A DNA stretch of 64,000 bases, from positions 21,950 to 85,949 of the forward strand of contig SWBL01000226.1 of assembly GCA_024195585.1 (NCBI GenBank), written 5' to 3'. This document shows positions 9,819-22,000 of this stretch, in pieces. Below the pieces are notes generated by a model. The model saw only the letters and a program-made list of their open reading frames with translations. It was not told the origin of the DNA and did not search any database. The position numbers and the translations under genes are program-made. Every line of letters starts with the position of its first letter. The stretch's first letter is position 1. The stretch is from Aureobasidium sp. EXF-3400. Lineage: Eukaryota > Ascomycota > Dothideomycetes > Dothideales > Saccotheciaceae.

Positions 9819-11312
9819 TCATCTCAACTCTGGTTCCATCATGAACGAAGCCTTCTTGAGCCTAGGCAAGCCTTCTGAGCGCTTACGCTTCTCCTTGGAG
9901 CGAACAGGCATATCCATTCTATCGGTATGCGCGCCGTCCTTGGCATCACCATCGTCCTCCATCAAGCCAGTGTCTTCCTCGGCTCTCTCGTCACGAGCAA
10001 AGATCTGCAGGCCGCGGAGATGGGTGTCCTTGCCGTTCTGATGGTTTTCAAGAATGCGAACTTGAAGGATGAAGCAGCGGAGCAATGGTCTCTTGCTCCA
10101 GTCGATGGCGTCGAGGTCTTCATTGTCTTCCTCTTCGATGGGGCCGACCTGGGAAAAGTCGACGGGGATCCAACCGCGAGGCTGCTCGAACTGCATGTCG
10201 GCAAACTCAATAAGATCATGGAGACCGGTGCCGGCCCAGAACTGCATGCGAGTAGGCGTGTAACTCTCGTCGTTCTCAAAGTCGAGGTAGATGCGAATGT
10301 GGGCGACGGCAACTTGCTTGAAGAAGTGTACGGTAAGGAGATGGGGCTGAGGACCGTCACTCTGCCAAAAGAGAGAGGAGGATGGGTGGCGGAGGGCAGC
10401 AACACCACAGCCAGGCTTGCTAGTGCTGACGGTCCAGGATGCCAGCGACGAAATCTCCTTCAACCCGCGAGGAGGTAGCGGATCACCATTTGTTGAATGC
10501 GCACCATCTATGATACTTGTCAGATCTCTGCGTACTCTTGGGGTTATGCTGTGAAGTTGGCGTTGCATGGTCAAGGGATTGTGGATGGATTTGAAAGACA
10601 AGGGAAGGTGCTGCATAGAAAGGCAGACGAACGGTACGACAGGACGGAGGAATCGATATCGGAGACTTCTGATGACATGATGGTATGGTCGAGTTGTCGG
10701 GATTGATTTTATGTTCGTTGCGGCTGCGCAGTCTATCTTGTCGAGGTCCTATCGAGTGATGGCAAACGGACACTTTAGGTGGAGTGAGTGCTCAATCCGT
10801 AGCTATCAAGATAAGCCATATCTCTGAGAGTCAATCCGACGCTTGATCAGACGGGAAAGAGCGATCTCAATGGTCATGTTGACAGTCGCGATAGATAATG
10901 TGTGTCTCGAAAGTCATGGTTTGACATTTTGCAGGAAGGAGTGTCGTTACCAGTCGATCCATCCTGGAAACACAAGCAACAGGAGAATTCAAGACGCTAC
11001 ACAGGAATGAACAAGGAAAGTGTTTGCCTTACCTAGATCTACCTCCTCAGGATCTATATCTGCTTCTCCATCGTCCTCCTCGTCATCGTCTAGATGGATG
11101 TTTTCTGTTTGCTGACCACGACCCAGCTCGGCAATGTTTCCTGGCCTTACCACATCATCTATACTGTAGTCGACAATCAGGCCCGACGGAAGCTCAGAGC
11201 TATCAATGGAGAAGCCAGTATTGTCCAGCGAATGCCTTGCTCTTGCATTTCGGTTCTGACGCACTTGGTATGAGCCAGTCGCGGTAGTGTGAGCACGTGA
11301 TGGTGGAGGCAT
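9819..11312 (-). CDS. APC10: Anaphase-promoting complex subunit 10 (DOC1)
   Basis: Exons 11312-11033 and 10507-9819 give 322 residues. The 525-nt intron (GTAAGG...CATAG) joins an acidic N-terminal exon ending IDPEEVDL to one starting with a split Asp codon, in phase 1. The DOC domain runs from about residue 110: ISSLASWTVSTSKPGCGVAAL, FWQSDGPQPHLLTVHFFKQV, then IRIYLDFENDESYTPTRM and RGLQIFARDE. APC10 is a core APC/C subunit that helps bind D-box substrates and increases processivity. The C-terminal 70 residues are acidic then basic. The intron is long for this genome, so the 5' exon is less certain than the DOC exon. Confidence 0.85.
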
Positions 11313-12766
11313 TTCAGATGTTCATCTCCAGAGTGTTAACACATTGATAAACGATTGTTGCGATTGACATCGGCTCCCCGTATCGACTGGGTCTTGCAGA
11401 AGGAGGATTCGGGCGGCACTCGGACGCGAAGGGCAGGGTCACTTCTCGGCTAGCAACATGCACGGAGTCTACCGAACGCTTCACCCTCGTTCTTCCCTTC
11501 TCAGCCTTCTTTCTCTCACTGGCGAAGTTCTTTTCTTCGACGTTGGACAAACGTTCAAACTAGGGGCAGTTTCCAGGTCGGTACCGCATCTCTCGAACGG
11601 CTGCATGGAGTCGGTAACCTCGGACATCTTCGACTGCGACAACCAGACCGCCTCGACCAACGTCGTCATTTTCAATGTTACCGTTTGCCTACAACAATCA
11701 CCGTCCATACCAGTCTTACGTCTATGCTTGAATCTTTGTTTTACCAGAGAATCGATTCTCATCGCCTCACTCACGGCGACGGGAGCGAGTTCGTTCAGCC
11801 AACTCATTTAAGATTGCTGGCTTTGTAGGGCTCCGGATCGGGATGATATATGCATACCGATTGGTCATATGTGAGCGCCTCGTGGAAGTCTAACTCTTCA
11901 ATTGCCCTGGACTTTTTATTCCTCTGTATAAGATGATTGGACCGAATAGGGTAGAGCCGCTTCGCTTATCGTTCCTGTAAAGGGAACGAGGATCAGCTGT
12001 GGGGATTGAACTGTTCGATTATGGTTCTGCCCAAGTACAAGTCGCTCGTCCGTTCTTGCACATGGGCTTGCTATGCGACTGCCTTACCTCTGCGTTGGGT
12101 TCTTATGAGTATCCGTAAGTTATGGTTATGTACACTGCAACCTTCTCGCAAGCTTCTAGTGAGACAGCTCGCGTGGAAAGCTTGTGTTAAGCAAAGCTCA
12201 TGAATTCAGCAAGCGACGGCCGTTGAAAAAGAGGATGATTACCGAAATCAGGTCCACCATTAGCAAGCCTGCCTTCCTCGGTAGTGCCTAGCTTCGCCTT
12301 TGCATGCCCAGGATGCTGATTTTGGGCTTGGTGCAGAGAAAGTTCCGCTGGCACACCGAGATGTTTCACGTTGCCGGGCAGTTCGTCCACACTTAACCTC
12401 AGATGAACTAAAACACACGTGGCATCGCACATGTCTCGCCATGTAAGCAACGAGCTAGTCATGCCGCTATCTAACCCTACTGTCAGAACATTGCTCTTTC
12501 CAGCACTGAAGTCATAAGCCTGGCATATACATAGGATCATGTGCTGTCCCGATAAGTTTCTTCCTTCTTGCTTCTCGCAACTCGTGTGCTGTCTCTATTC
12601 GTCACGCTCTTTTATTCGATCCCTTGGTTGCTCGATTGCTATTCTCCACCCTCTTTTTCCTTGCCTCAGTATTCTGACAGGCAACTCCTACGCTTTACAT
12701 TAATCTAATTTTGAAGTGGCTCTTATCGAGCTCGTCGGAAGTGCAGTGGACCCACTGTATCCGATC
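11313..12766. other. Intergenic with weak minus-strand ORFs
   Basis: Upstream of both APC10 (minus) and the rhodopsin-domain gene (plus). Minus-strand ORFs at 11481-11807 and 11314-11550 can be joined in one frame after removing a 56-nt candidate intron, with one TAG left between them; they end one base before the APC10 start. Another minus ORF at 12187-12540 (117 codons) has mixed composition and no known domain. None is convincing enough for a gene call. Confidence 0.3.
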
Positions 12767-14174
12767 ATGACCTCCCACATAATGGCCAGGGTCGCAAACG
12801 CCTGGAACCCGGATGCAAGCTATCACACACCATCAAGTTATCACTCGGAAGCCTTGGTGGCCATCGCTGCTGCTTTCCTTGCGGTCACAATCACATTCAC
12901 AACTCTACGTTTCTTCGTCAGGGGCTATATGATTCGTGCTTTGGGTGAGTCGAACGACTAAGCATAATCTTCAACTTACTAATTTCGTCGAAGGGTGGGA
13001 CGATTGGTTAATCCTGCTTGCACTCAACAGCTTCATCTGTCAAGCCGCCTTTCTCGTACACATCGCGTGGATGGAGCAAAACCACAACTTGGAGATGCCA
13101 CGGCCGCTTTCCAACGCCTTGGAGGTCAGTGACAATCATATGGACCTTCGATATGTACTGACAAGTTGTAGTATGTCGTCCTTGAGTTCGCCTTTTACCT
13201 ATTCACCAGCTTGTCCCTGAAACTTTCGCTGGCAGTGTTCTTCTTGCGAATTGTAAGCCTTTTTGCTCTCTGGCTTCTGCTGGCCTTGCTGATTCAGGAA
13301 ACAGGTTTTGGAAAAGTGGCAGCGCCGAGTCATCATCGTCAGTACTGTCATCTTCTCCGTATACACATTCAGCTTCTTCTTTGTTGCTGTGTTCCAATGC
13401 GGTGATCCGGCGAACTACCTCCTCCACAAAGTGCAAGGCAAATGTGTGGCCTGGAGTACTCTGGGGCCAATGAACTATCTTCACGGAGTCATGAACGCTT
13501 TGACCGACTGGATCTTTGTGTCTCTTCCGATCTTGGTCATCCGCAAAGCCAACATGAGTGTCAGAGACAAGTGGTCAGTGGTATTTGTTCTGGTCATTGG
13601 TGTTCTCGGCAGTGTGGCATCAGTGGTTCGTCTCTTCTACATCGGTGCCCTCCATTCTGGCGACCAGGACGCCACGACTTTCTTCAGCAATGCGTCCAGC
13701 ATCGCGATCGTATCCACCATCGAACCCGGCTTGGGGATTACAGCGGCATGCCTCGCAACTCTGAGGCCGCTGTTTAGGACTCTCCTAGACCGCACCCGCT
13801 CTCAACTCTCGAGCGCCTCTGACAAGAACAAGTTGTCTACTGCGGAGCGTGGCGTTCAATCTCGAAGTGGTCTTACCTCACCACCACAATCGCCCCAACG
13901 CGGCGAATTTGCGCAATACGGATTCGCTTCGGAGGGCAAGTCTCGCGCGAAGAGCGAGCCACAAGTTGAGATGCACGATCTCTCTACAAGAACGTCCAGG
14001 GCTGGCTCGGACGAAGTCGTGGTTCAATTCGATACTGTACAGTCTGAGAGACGCGACTCACAGAGCGATCTACTGGCAGAGCTGCATCAAGCCAGACAGG
14101 CATACAGTGCACGCATCTGGAGCGGGAACGATGAGAAAAGGACACAACCGAACTTGCTACTTCCTGATGTTTGA
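12767..14174 (+). CDS. Fungal rhodopsin-domain (Pth11/SAT5-like) integral membrane protein
   Basis: Four exons, 12767-12944, 12994-13124, 13172-13252 and 13305-14174, give 419 residues. Introns are 49, 47 and 52 nt; intron 1 holds a TACTAAT branch site. Seven hydrophobic segments span residues about 25-285. The family's WDDW motif follows TM1 (GWDDWLILLAL), with KLSLAVFFLRI after TM3, a conserved Cys in FQCGDP and another in GKCVAW, and EPGLGITAACLATLRPLF at TM7. A long Ser-rich cytoplasmic tail follows. Such proteins include Pth11-like receptors and many of unknown role; they do not carry a retinal lysine I can point to. The start ATG at 12767 is the first in frame. Ligand is unknown. Confidence 0.88.
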
Positions 14175-14691
14175 AGGGATGAAAAAACAATATGGACCAC
14201 AGCACTGGAAAAGTCATGATGCCACGATCTTTCAACATGTACATACTTTTATCTTTTCTTTGTCTTTTTCTGGGTATATACTGGTTGGTCTAGATGTGGA
14301 CAACAATGATATCTCAAAGCCTGATTCTTATATGCTCCAACGATCAATTAATCCATTGGGAATCGATTTTCTTTCAAAGATGCTTTATGCTTTGACATGA
14401 TTGGAATGATTCTATCTGAACTAGGGCAAGAAACCAAGAGCGAGTATTTGCAAGTAGAGTGTAACGGACAGTAGAAGACCGTTCGGAACTTAAACCATGA
14501 GGTTGAGCATCTGTCTGGCAAGGATGTCATGGTGAGTTGGCCTGACAACAGATCTGGGGCAGCTGTCAGACAACAACGTTTCTCTCCACCCCCAGCTCCG
14601 TGACCCGCGATCAGGTCCCTTGCTTCTCCTTGCTCGGAACAAACTTTTGATATTCCTACCGTTGCTGAGTCTGGAATGTCAGTGAGCCCCT
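14175..14691. other. Intergenic between tandem plus-strand genes
   Basis: 3' UTR of the rhodopsin-domain gene and promoter of the next gene. No further gene seen. Confidence 0.4.
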
Positions 14692-16275
14692 ATGGCAGGA
14701 TCGGATGGATATAGGGCCGACAGCCCCATCTCAGTCACAATTGAAACCGACGACTACTATGATTACAACGACAAGGACGATCCGAAACGCCGCATCTCAA
14801 ACATCACAGCGACTTCCGTTTCTTCGTTTCCGGATTCGGCTTGGCCTTCCGACTCTGATCTACCTGGACCTTTCTATTCGAGTGCCAAACCTCGACCTGC
14901 TTATCGTGTAGGAAGCCTCCGTCGCTCGCCTTTGCCTGAACGCCTGTCACCATCCTCTTTGCGACCTCCGAAACACACTTCGCATCGCCCTAGAAGTAGA
15001 GACGAATGTCGCCGTCCCAGAAGCAGAGGAGAGGATGTCCTCCATCATGAGACTCTACCAGAAACACCCGCTCCTCTAGTTCTGCTGCATATCACAGTTC
15101 TGCCTCCGCGTCTGCCTTGGAACCGCACTGTCCTCGATGCAACCTTGCATCCGGAGCTGAAAAGACAGTTTGGAGTGCTACGCGCAGCGACCTCAGGACT
15201 GGTGGCACAGAGAGGCATCCTCATTGCCCATCCAAGAGAAGAGTTTGAGTTGTTGGAAGAGAGTGTACTCGAGGCTTTGGACCTGCTTCCTGAGCGTATC
15301 GGCTACGATGGACAGTACAGACCTCGTACACCCAATACCATTACGGATGACGAGACAGACGGCTACAACGACGAGGCAGAGACTCCGATTTGCGAGACCT
15401 GTCAACGAGTCCATGTGGGCGATGCTTGGTACACCAGAGTCTATGCTGCAAATGGTCTCATGCGCGCCGGTGCTTGGGGAGCCTGTTGGTCTGAGATGGA
15501 GAGGGTCGATGTAGAGGTTCGACCCTGCATCTCGGAACGCATCTGCAGAAAACTTGATGAGATGCAGCTGGTTGAGGACACTGCTAAACTACGACCCGCC
15601 GAGATACCGAAGCAAGAGGTGCAACCTCATCTAGTGCCACCCATCCAGGAAACAACTGTGGTAACGACAGAAACGCATCATGCCTTGGACGCCCAGCTCG
15701 AGCCTATCAATTCCAGACCTGTATCCATGCTCGACAACGACCTTCCGCCAATCTACCACCCAAAAGATGTTCCCTTGAGATTGCTCTTGCGTAACTACCT
15801 CTACCTTGTATTGCGCGATCGCCGAAATGTCGCCATCTTCTTCCTCGCCCTGTCTTTACTGGCGTCGACCTTTTATGGCATGATTGCCTCACAAGAGTCT
15901 GTCATATCTGCAAGCAAAGCCATAGCAGTTGACGAGTCCCCGATCCCGCCGGCTGTATTGCCGCGAATCGATGTAGGCCATGGCAAGAGACATCCTATGT
16001 GGAAGCAAGACCCATTCGAGCCACAAGAAGATGGTGGCTCCGACGAACACTCTTTTTCTAGCCAAGTGTTTGAATCAGATCGACACCCCGAACACATGTC
16101 CAGAACCGTCGTCCCAGAAACAACAGTTCAACTCAACGCTGCTGCGACTACAAGCGTGGCTGCCGCGAACATCCACATCTCCACTGAAACCACTGTCACA
16201 TTTTCATCCAACCCTGCCTTTCTGCCTCTACTCCACGGAGCACCTCAGTGCCTTCCCAAAGACCAGCAGCTCTGA
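14692..16275 (+). CDS. Conserved-looking fungal protein with one TM helix
   Basis: An intronless frame of 527 residues. The first 125 residues are Ser/Arg/Pro-rich and probably disordered. A folded region of about residues 126-285 begins APLVLLHITVLPPRLPW and contains a paired-Cys segment, CETCQRVH, before a WYTRVYAANGLMRAGAW block. A single hydrophobic helix, IFFLALSLLASTFYGMIA, lies near residue 390, followed by a polar tail of about 130 residues. I associate the LLHITVLP start with a widespread uncharacterised fungal family, but I cannot name a function. The helix suggests a membrane-anchored protein with a large N-terminal cytoplasmic or nucleoplasmic part. Confidence 0.72.
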   Translation: MAGSDGYRADSPISVTIETDDYYDYNDKDDPKRRISNITATSVSSFPDSAWPSDSDLPGPFYSSAKPRPAYRVGSLRRSPLPERLSPSSLRPPKHTSHRPRSRDECRRPRSRGEDVLHHETLPETPAPLVLLHITVLPPRLPWNRTVLDATLHPELKRQFGVLRAATSGLVAQRGILIAHPREEFELLEESVLEALDLLPERIGYDGQYRPRTPNTITDDETDGYNDEAETPICETCQRVHVGDAWYTRVYAANGLMRAGAWGACWSEMERVDVEVRPCISERICRKLDEMQLVEDTAKLRPAEIPKQEVQPHLVPPIQETTVVTTETHHALDAQLEPINSRPVSMLDNDLPPIYHPKDVPLRLLLRNYLYLVLRDRRNVAIFFLALSLLASTFYGMIASQESVISASKAIAVDESPIPPAVLPRIDVGHGKRHPMWKQDPFEPQEDGGSDEHSFSSQVFESDRHPEHMSRTVVPETTVQLNAAATTSVAAANIHISTETTVTFSSNPAFLPLLHGAPQCLPKDQQL

Positions 16276-16655
16276 AATCAAGGGTGGAAAGACACCGCAG
16301 TAACGACGATAGTTTTCCTTTCTTTTACTTCTGAGAGCGTAACCAGCGAGCGAGCGATTTTGACGTCTTTACTCTTTTTTTTTTCTTTTTGCTTGAACGA
16401 TAACGAGATGTCGATATGACGACGAAAGGACGACATGGATGTGCGTATTGAAATCAGAAGACATGATGTCTGTATATAGTAATATAGAAGAAGAAGCCAG
16501 AAGATTGAACCTGCAAATCACAAGGGATGAATTCATCTAGGTGTCAAAATGCCCTCAAATCTATGTGAAAAAGTGTGGGTTTGAGTTTTACTCGCTGTGA
16601 GTACTATATTTCTGGACAGTAACCGCTTGTGATCTATCGATACAACTATCGTTTC
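16276..16655. other. Intergenic, convergent 3' region
   Basis: Lies between the TM protein gene and the RAD1 3' end. It contains a T-rich tract near 16370-16395. No gene seen. Confidence 0.45.
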
Positions 16656-17709
16656 TCATTCATCATCGGTTTCCGAGTCATCCTTTGGAAGTTCTCCGTC
16701 GACCTGAGGCACAATGCGGAAGTCCACGAAAGCAATACCCTCCTTTCCTGGTTCTGCTTGTGCTGATGGATCCACTTCGATCAAGAATTGCAGACTCAAG
16801 ACGCCTTGCTCGTCCGCGCGGACACTGACTTTCGTAGCAGATATCATGGCGCGGTACACGGCCTTGATGTGCCGGAAGTTATAAGTCGTGCGGAAGCGAG
16901 CTGGACACTGGAATGTCTCGAGCAGTAGAGGATCCTGGTCCTTGTTGAAATCGACAGTGGCCGAGCCCAAAGGACCTGTAGCTGAGAGCGACATGTAAGG
17001 CGCTGTCGGAGATGCAATCAAGGACAGACTGGTGGGGTTTGTGGACGCGAGTTCTGATATGGCATCAGCCAGATGTGCAGAGCGCATGATGGTCTTGAGG
17101 GCCAATGTCTCTCGATCAAACGGAATGTCTTCAGTCGTTTCGGCTTCGTAAGTGGTCAGATCACAGTTCGTGGTGATATCTGACTCGGACAGCTGTATTG
17201 ACAGAGGACTGCCGCGGTTCTCGTACGAAATGCGGCAAAGACCAGAAGATCCTAGAGCCGAGGCGGAGAACGGATTATTCGCGTTGCGGTTCTGTCTGAG
17301 AGCGGTGAATGTGTCGTATGGATCCTGCTGCTGTCGAAAAGCATTACTGTCACCAAGAGAGAATATCTGTAGTGTCTCGAGCAAGGCAGGAAGAGAGATT
17401 TGGAAGGTGGGATGTGTAGGGGCGTCTTCTGCTGGGTCGTCCTCAGGAGCTTCCGGATCTTGGTAACTCCAAGTTGTGAAAAGGGACCTCGAGAGGAACA
17501 CAAAGGCTGTATACAGTCAGAGAGTGTACCAAAATTGTTGGAAAACGCTTGCCTTCCATCACACTCGTCTCTTGAGCACTGAATCGTAGTCCTTCCGGTG
17601 ATAAGCGGACTTGGGTTTTGGAAGCGAATGCAATGCATCTTAGCAGAAGAGTCAAATCGCGGGCTGCTGGAGAAACGGCACTGAAAAGGCATAGGTTCGT
17701 TGATGCCAT
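16656..17709 (-). CDS. RAD1: DNA-damage checkpoint clamp subunit Rad1 (9-1-1 complex)
   Basis: Exons 17709-17553 and 17506-16656 give 335 residues, close to the family length. The PCNA-like fold is visible: SPAARDLTLLLRCIAFASKTQVRLSPEGLRF at the N-terminus, SLFTTWSY after the intron, an acidic loop, LPALLETLQIFSLGDS, then two repeats ending ATKVSVRADEQGVLSLQFLIE. This is the Rad1 member of the Rad9-Rad1-Hus1 sliding clamp that activates ATR/Mec1 signalling. The 46-nt intron has a GC donor (AAG|GCAAGC) and CAG acceptor. No GT donor near it restores the frame into SLFTTWSY. The C-terminus is acidic (SETDDE). ATG at 17709 gives the expected MASTNL-type start. Confidence 0.88.
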
Positions 17710-18227
17710 GTTGCTATGTGTTGCAGCAGTGGCGAGCGGGTCTTCAATTATATTCAGGCTGCGATCACTTTTACAGAGATTCGCGTTCTCGAGTTCGATT
17801 ATACTTGTTTGGAAGGGATTCACAAGGGTTGGAGTTTGAATCGAGTTTTGTGCTGGATTGATTTATATGCTAGACGATCACGCGAGATGGATGGTTCGAA
17901 GATGGAGCGTTGGAGGTGCCAAGCTTAGTCAGCCTTAGGCAACTACGATGGCTTTCATGCCTCGTGCATTCGCGATTTCAACCATAGTGCAAATCGCAAC
18001 GATGCACGTCTTTGTGTCGGTCCGTCCATTCTTCTATCCATTCTGCAGCTCTTGCAATGAATGCTCTTGTATGATGGACTCATGTGCTCAGAGCGGACCA
18101 ATAGCTCAAGCACGGCTATCTCTCGATTGGTGGCATGCATAAGGTGTGTAAGAAGGCTGTGTTTCTTTGGTATGGGTATCTCAAATAGCGGAAGCAGAAC
18201 GAGGCGGGCAAGAAGAAGAGCAAGGGC
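17710..18227. other. Intergenic between tandem minus-strand genes
   Basis: RAD1 promoter and OST5 3' region. No additional gene seen. Confidence 0.4.
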
Positions 18228-18629
18228 TCAAACGTAGACGCCTACAGCACAGATCATGTAGACGGCACCGAAGCTGAACAGCATTAGCAACGTCGATGAT
18301 TCGTGAGGATAAGGAGGTTTAGTACCCAGCAGCAAGAGAAGCGGGCAGGCCGATCAGGGGGAGGTTCTTGAGCGAGGGGTCTGGAAGGTGTTAGTCAAGG
18401 CACAAAGCTTGGGATTGAAAGCAAATAGCATACTAAGACCGAAGTAACCAGACAGAATGAGAGCTGCAAACGTCAGATTCTCTTATTCTACGACAATGAA
18501 AGACAGATAGTGTGTACCAGTGAACAGCAGAGTGATGCCGACGGTGAACTGCGAGTTCTTGCCAATGGTGGGCTCGTAAGGCTGGCCAGCAGCAGCTTCC
18601 CAGAGATCGTTCAGAGGTTGCACAGACAT
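18228..18629 (-). CDS. OST5: Oligosaccharyltransferase subunit Ost5
   Basis: A small four-exon gene too broken up to appear as one open frame. Exons 18629-18518, 18463-18434, 18380-18326 and 18273-18228 give 80 residues. The protein starts MSVQPLNDLWEAAAGQPYEP, then FTVGITLLFTALILSGYFGL, LKNLPLIGLPASLAAGFGAV and YMICAVGVYV. This matches fungal Ost5 (TMEM258 in animals) over its whole length, with two TM helices. It is a subunit of the ER oligosaccharyltransferase complex for N-glycosylation. All three introns are GT-AG, 53-54 nt, and each has a plausible branch site. Exon 2 is only 30 nt. It diverges from RPB2, 452 bp away. Confidence 0.92.
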
Positions 18630-19081
18630 GGCGACAAAGCAAGCGAATTGAACAGACTACTACTTGGACAACAGCAAAAACAACAACAAGAGAGATGCGT
18701 CGCAAGCAACCTTGATGCTCGAGGCCAGATGGCAGCAGTCCGGGGCGTGGAGCCAATCACGTTACGCATGCCAAGACCTGGACTTCATTGAAGCAGGCGC
18801 GACCAGCGTCGAGCGTGGCCGTGTAGCAGCAGCAATCGCATCTCGACTCACTCGCCGCGACAGAGCCTCGACCTGCTCGCCATCTTCCATCACTTCGCTC
18901 TTCTTCTCCACGCCCTTTTCCCTCTCGTCTAGCGCCGCTTCACTGCGTCGTTACATCGCATCCGCCCCGAACTCGTCGCCACAGAGCGCGCGCGCGCCTT
19001 TGCATCCCCGTCTCCCTCCGCCTTCAAAACACGCCCATACCACTTCCGCCCATCTCCATCTCATCACACCAATCCTCCACC
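18630..19081. promoter_or_regulatory. Shared divergent promoter of OST5 and RPB2
   Basis: The two start codons face away from each other across 452 bp. A CCAAT pentamer with following CA occurs at 18753-18757 and a long pyrimidine-rich stretch at about 18885-18935. Both are common in fungal housekeeping promoters. Function is inferred from position only. Confidence 0.45.
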
Positions 19082-22000
19082 ATGGCCGACGTCTGGGGTA
19101 ACGGCGTGGGTAGCCCCGCCCAGAGCGACTACGACGAGGACGACATCATCACAAGCGAGGACTGCTGGACCGTCATTCAGTCCTTCTTCGACTCAAAGGG
19201 TCTGGTCTCACAACAGCTCGACTCGTTCGATGAGTTCGCCGGCACCTCTATGCAGGACATTGTGACCGAACAGGGCCGCATCGTCATCGACCAGAATGCG
19301 CCGCAAGACGACAACGAAATCGACCCCATTGTCAAGCGCCGCTACGAAATCGAATTTGGCAACATCACCATCTCCCAGGCTGCCATCACCGAAGGCGATG
19401 GTTCTACTCGCCCTCTCTACCCCAACGAAGCCCGTCTGCGCAACTTGACCTACTCGAGTCCCATCTACCTTGGCATGACCAGCCGTGTTTTGGTTGCCCG
19501 TGAAAGACGCATCGGCGCAGCACATCACGACGAAGACGATCCGGATCATGTGCCGAACGAAGATGACGAGACCGAGTTAGTTTGGGAAAAGGAGGACCCT
19601 GACGCTATTGAAAAGGAGGAGCGTGTCTTTATTGGAAAGCTGCCCGTCATGATCAAGTCCAAGATCTGTACTCTGCGCAACCGCTCAGAGCAGGAACTCT
19701 ACGCCTTCCAGGAATGCCCCTACGATCAGGGTGGTTACTTCATCATCAACGGTTCAGAGAAAGTCCTGATCGCTCAAGAACGCAGTGCTGCCAACATCGT
19801 TCAGGTCTTCAGGAAGAAGGGCAGTCCCACTCCAATCGTTGCTGAAATCAGAAGTGCCATCGAAAAGGGTACTCGCTTGCTGTCATCTATGCAGCTGAAA
19901 TGGTACCAGAAAGGAGATCAGTCTAGGGCTGGAAACATGGGTGGTGTCATCAAGGCTACCTTGCCCTACATCAAGGCCGATATCCCCATCGCCATCGTCT
20001 TCCGTGCGCTTGGTATCGTGTCAGACATGCAAATTCTCGACTGCATCTGCTACGATGCAAACGACACACAGTTGCGCGAGATGATCAAGCCATGTTTGGA
20101 AGAAGCTTTCGTCGTCCAGGACCGTGAGTTCGCTCTCGATTACATTGGCAGACGTGGTCAGCAGACAGGAACAAAGGAGAAGCGTATTCGTTATGCCCGC
20201 GACATCTTGCAGAAGGAGTTCCTGCCCCACATCTCTCAACGAGAGGGTAGTGAGACAAGAAAGGCCTTCTTCCTTGGCTACATGATCAACCGTATGTGTC
20301 AAGTCGCCCTTGGCAGATGCGATGAAGACGACAGAGATCACTTTGGTAAGAAGCGTCTCGATCTGGCTGGTCCTCTGATGGCCCAGGTCTTCCGCCTCAA
20401 GTTCACCCAACTTGTGCGTGATATGCGTGTCTACCTTTCCCGCTGCATCGAGCAAGGCAGAGACTTCAACCTTACCCTTGCCGTCAAGTCAAACATTCTC
20501 ACATCAGGTTTGCGCTACTGTTTGGCCACAGGTAACTGGGGAGATCAAAAGAAGGCCGCATCGGCAAAGGCCGGTGTGTCACAGGTCTTGAACAGATACA
20601 CATACGCCTCCACACTGTCACATTTGCGACGAACTAACACTCCTATCGGTCGTGACGGAAAAATCGCTAAGCCTCGCCAGCTGCACAACACCCATTGGGG
20701 TCTCGTCTGTCCTGCAGAGACTCCCGAAGGACAAGCTTGCGGTTTGGTCAAGAACTTGTCTCTCATGTGTTACGTCAGTGTTGGTACCCCTGCTGAGCCT
20801 ATCGTTGAGTTCATGAACCAGCGAAACATGGAACTGCTTGAGGAGTATGAGCCCAAGAACAACCCGGATGCCACCAAGGTCTTCGTTAACGGTGTGTGGG
20901 TCGGTGTCCACAGAGATCCCTCTCAGCTCGTCAAGGTCGTGCAGGGCCTTCGTCGTAACGGCACCATCTCTTTCGAGATCTCACTCATCAGAGATGTTCG
21001 TGAGCGAGAGTTCAAAATCTTCACTGATGCTGGTCGTGTCATGAGGCCGTTGTTCGTTGTCAACAACGATCCCGCAAGTCCGACCAAGGGCCAACTCGTC
21101 CTCAACAGACAGCACATTACCAACTTGCTCAACGCAAGAGAGACTGAAACTATCGGCTTGAGCGAAGAGGAGCGTGACAGTGCAATCTATGGTTGGAAGG
21201 ACTTGATTAGTGAGGGAGTCATCGAATACCTGGATGCAGAAGAAGAAGAGGCTGCCATGATGATCATGTCTCCAGAAGATCTCGATGAGCATCGCCAGAT
21301 GAGAGCCGGTCTCGTCTACGATGAGCCAGTGACTGATCCTCACCGAAGAATCAAGAGCAAGCCCAACCCCAACGTCAGAATCTGGACTCATTGTGAGATT
21401 CACCCTGCTATGATTCTCGGTATTTGCGCTTCCATTATTCCCTTCCCCGATCACAACCAGTCGCCTCGTAACACCTACCAATCTGCCATGGGTAAACAAG
21501 CCATGGGTATCACCCTCACCAACTACAACGTGCGCATGGACACTATGGCCAACGTTCTCTACTACCCTCAAAAGCCTCTCGGTACAACACGCTCCATGGA
21601 ATACCTCAAGTTCAGAGAGTTGCCTGCCGGACAGAACGCAATCGTCGCCATCGCTTGTTACAGTGGTTACAACCAAGAAGATTCCGTCATCATGAACCAA
21701 TCGTCTATCGATCGTGGTCTCTTCCGCTCCCTGTTCTACCGTGCTTACATGGATCAAGAGAAGCGTGTCGGTATGTCAGTTGTAGAGCAGTTCGAAAAGC
21801 CTACTCGCGGAGACACTATGAGAATGAAGCACGGAACGTACGACAAGTTGGATGATGATGGTATCATTGCACCCGGCACTCGTGTCTCTGGTGAGGATAT
21901 CATCATCGGTAAGACTGCACCTATGGCTCCCGATGCTGAGGAGCTCGGCCAGCGTACCAAGTTCCACATCAAGCGTGATGTTTCGACTCCTCTGCGTTCT

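Noticed and set aside
12187..12540. 117-codon minus-strand ORF
   Set aside because: Mixed composition, no domain, lies in a promoter region; kept only as a note.
20981..21757. 258-codon minus-strand ORF
   Set aside because: Antisense to RPB2, which is highly conserved here; no recognisable protein.
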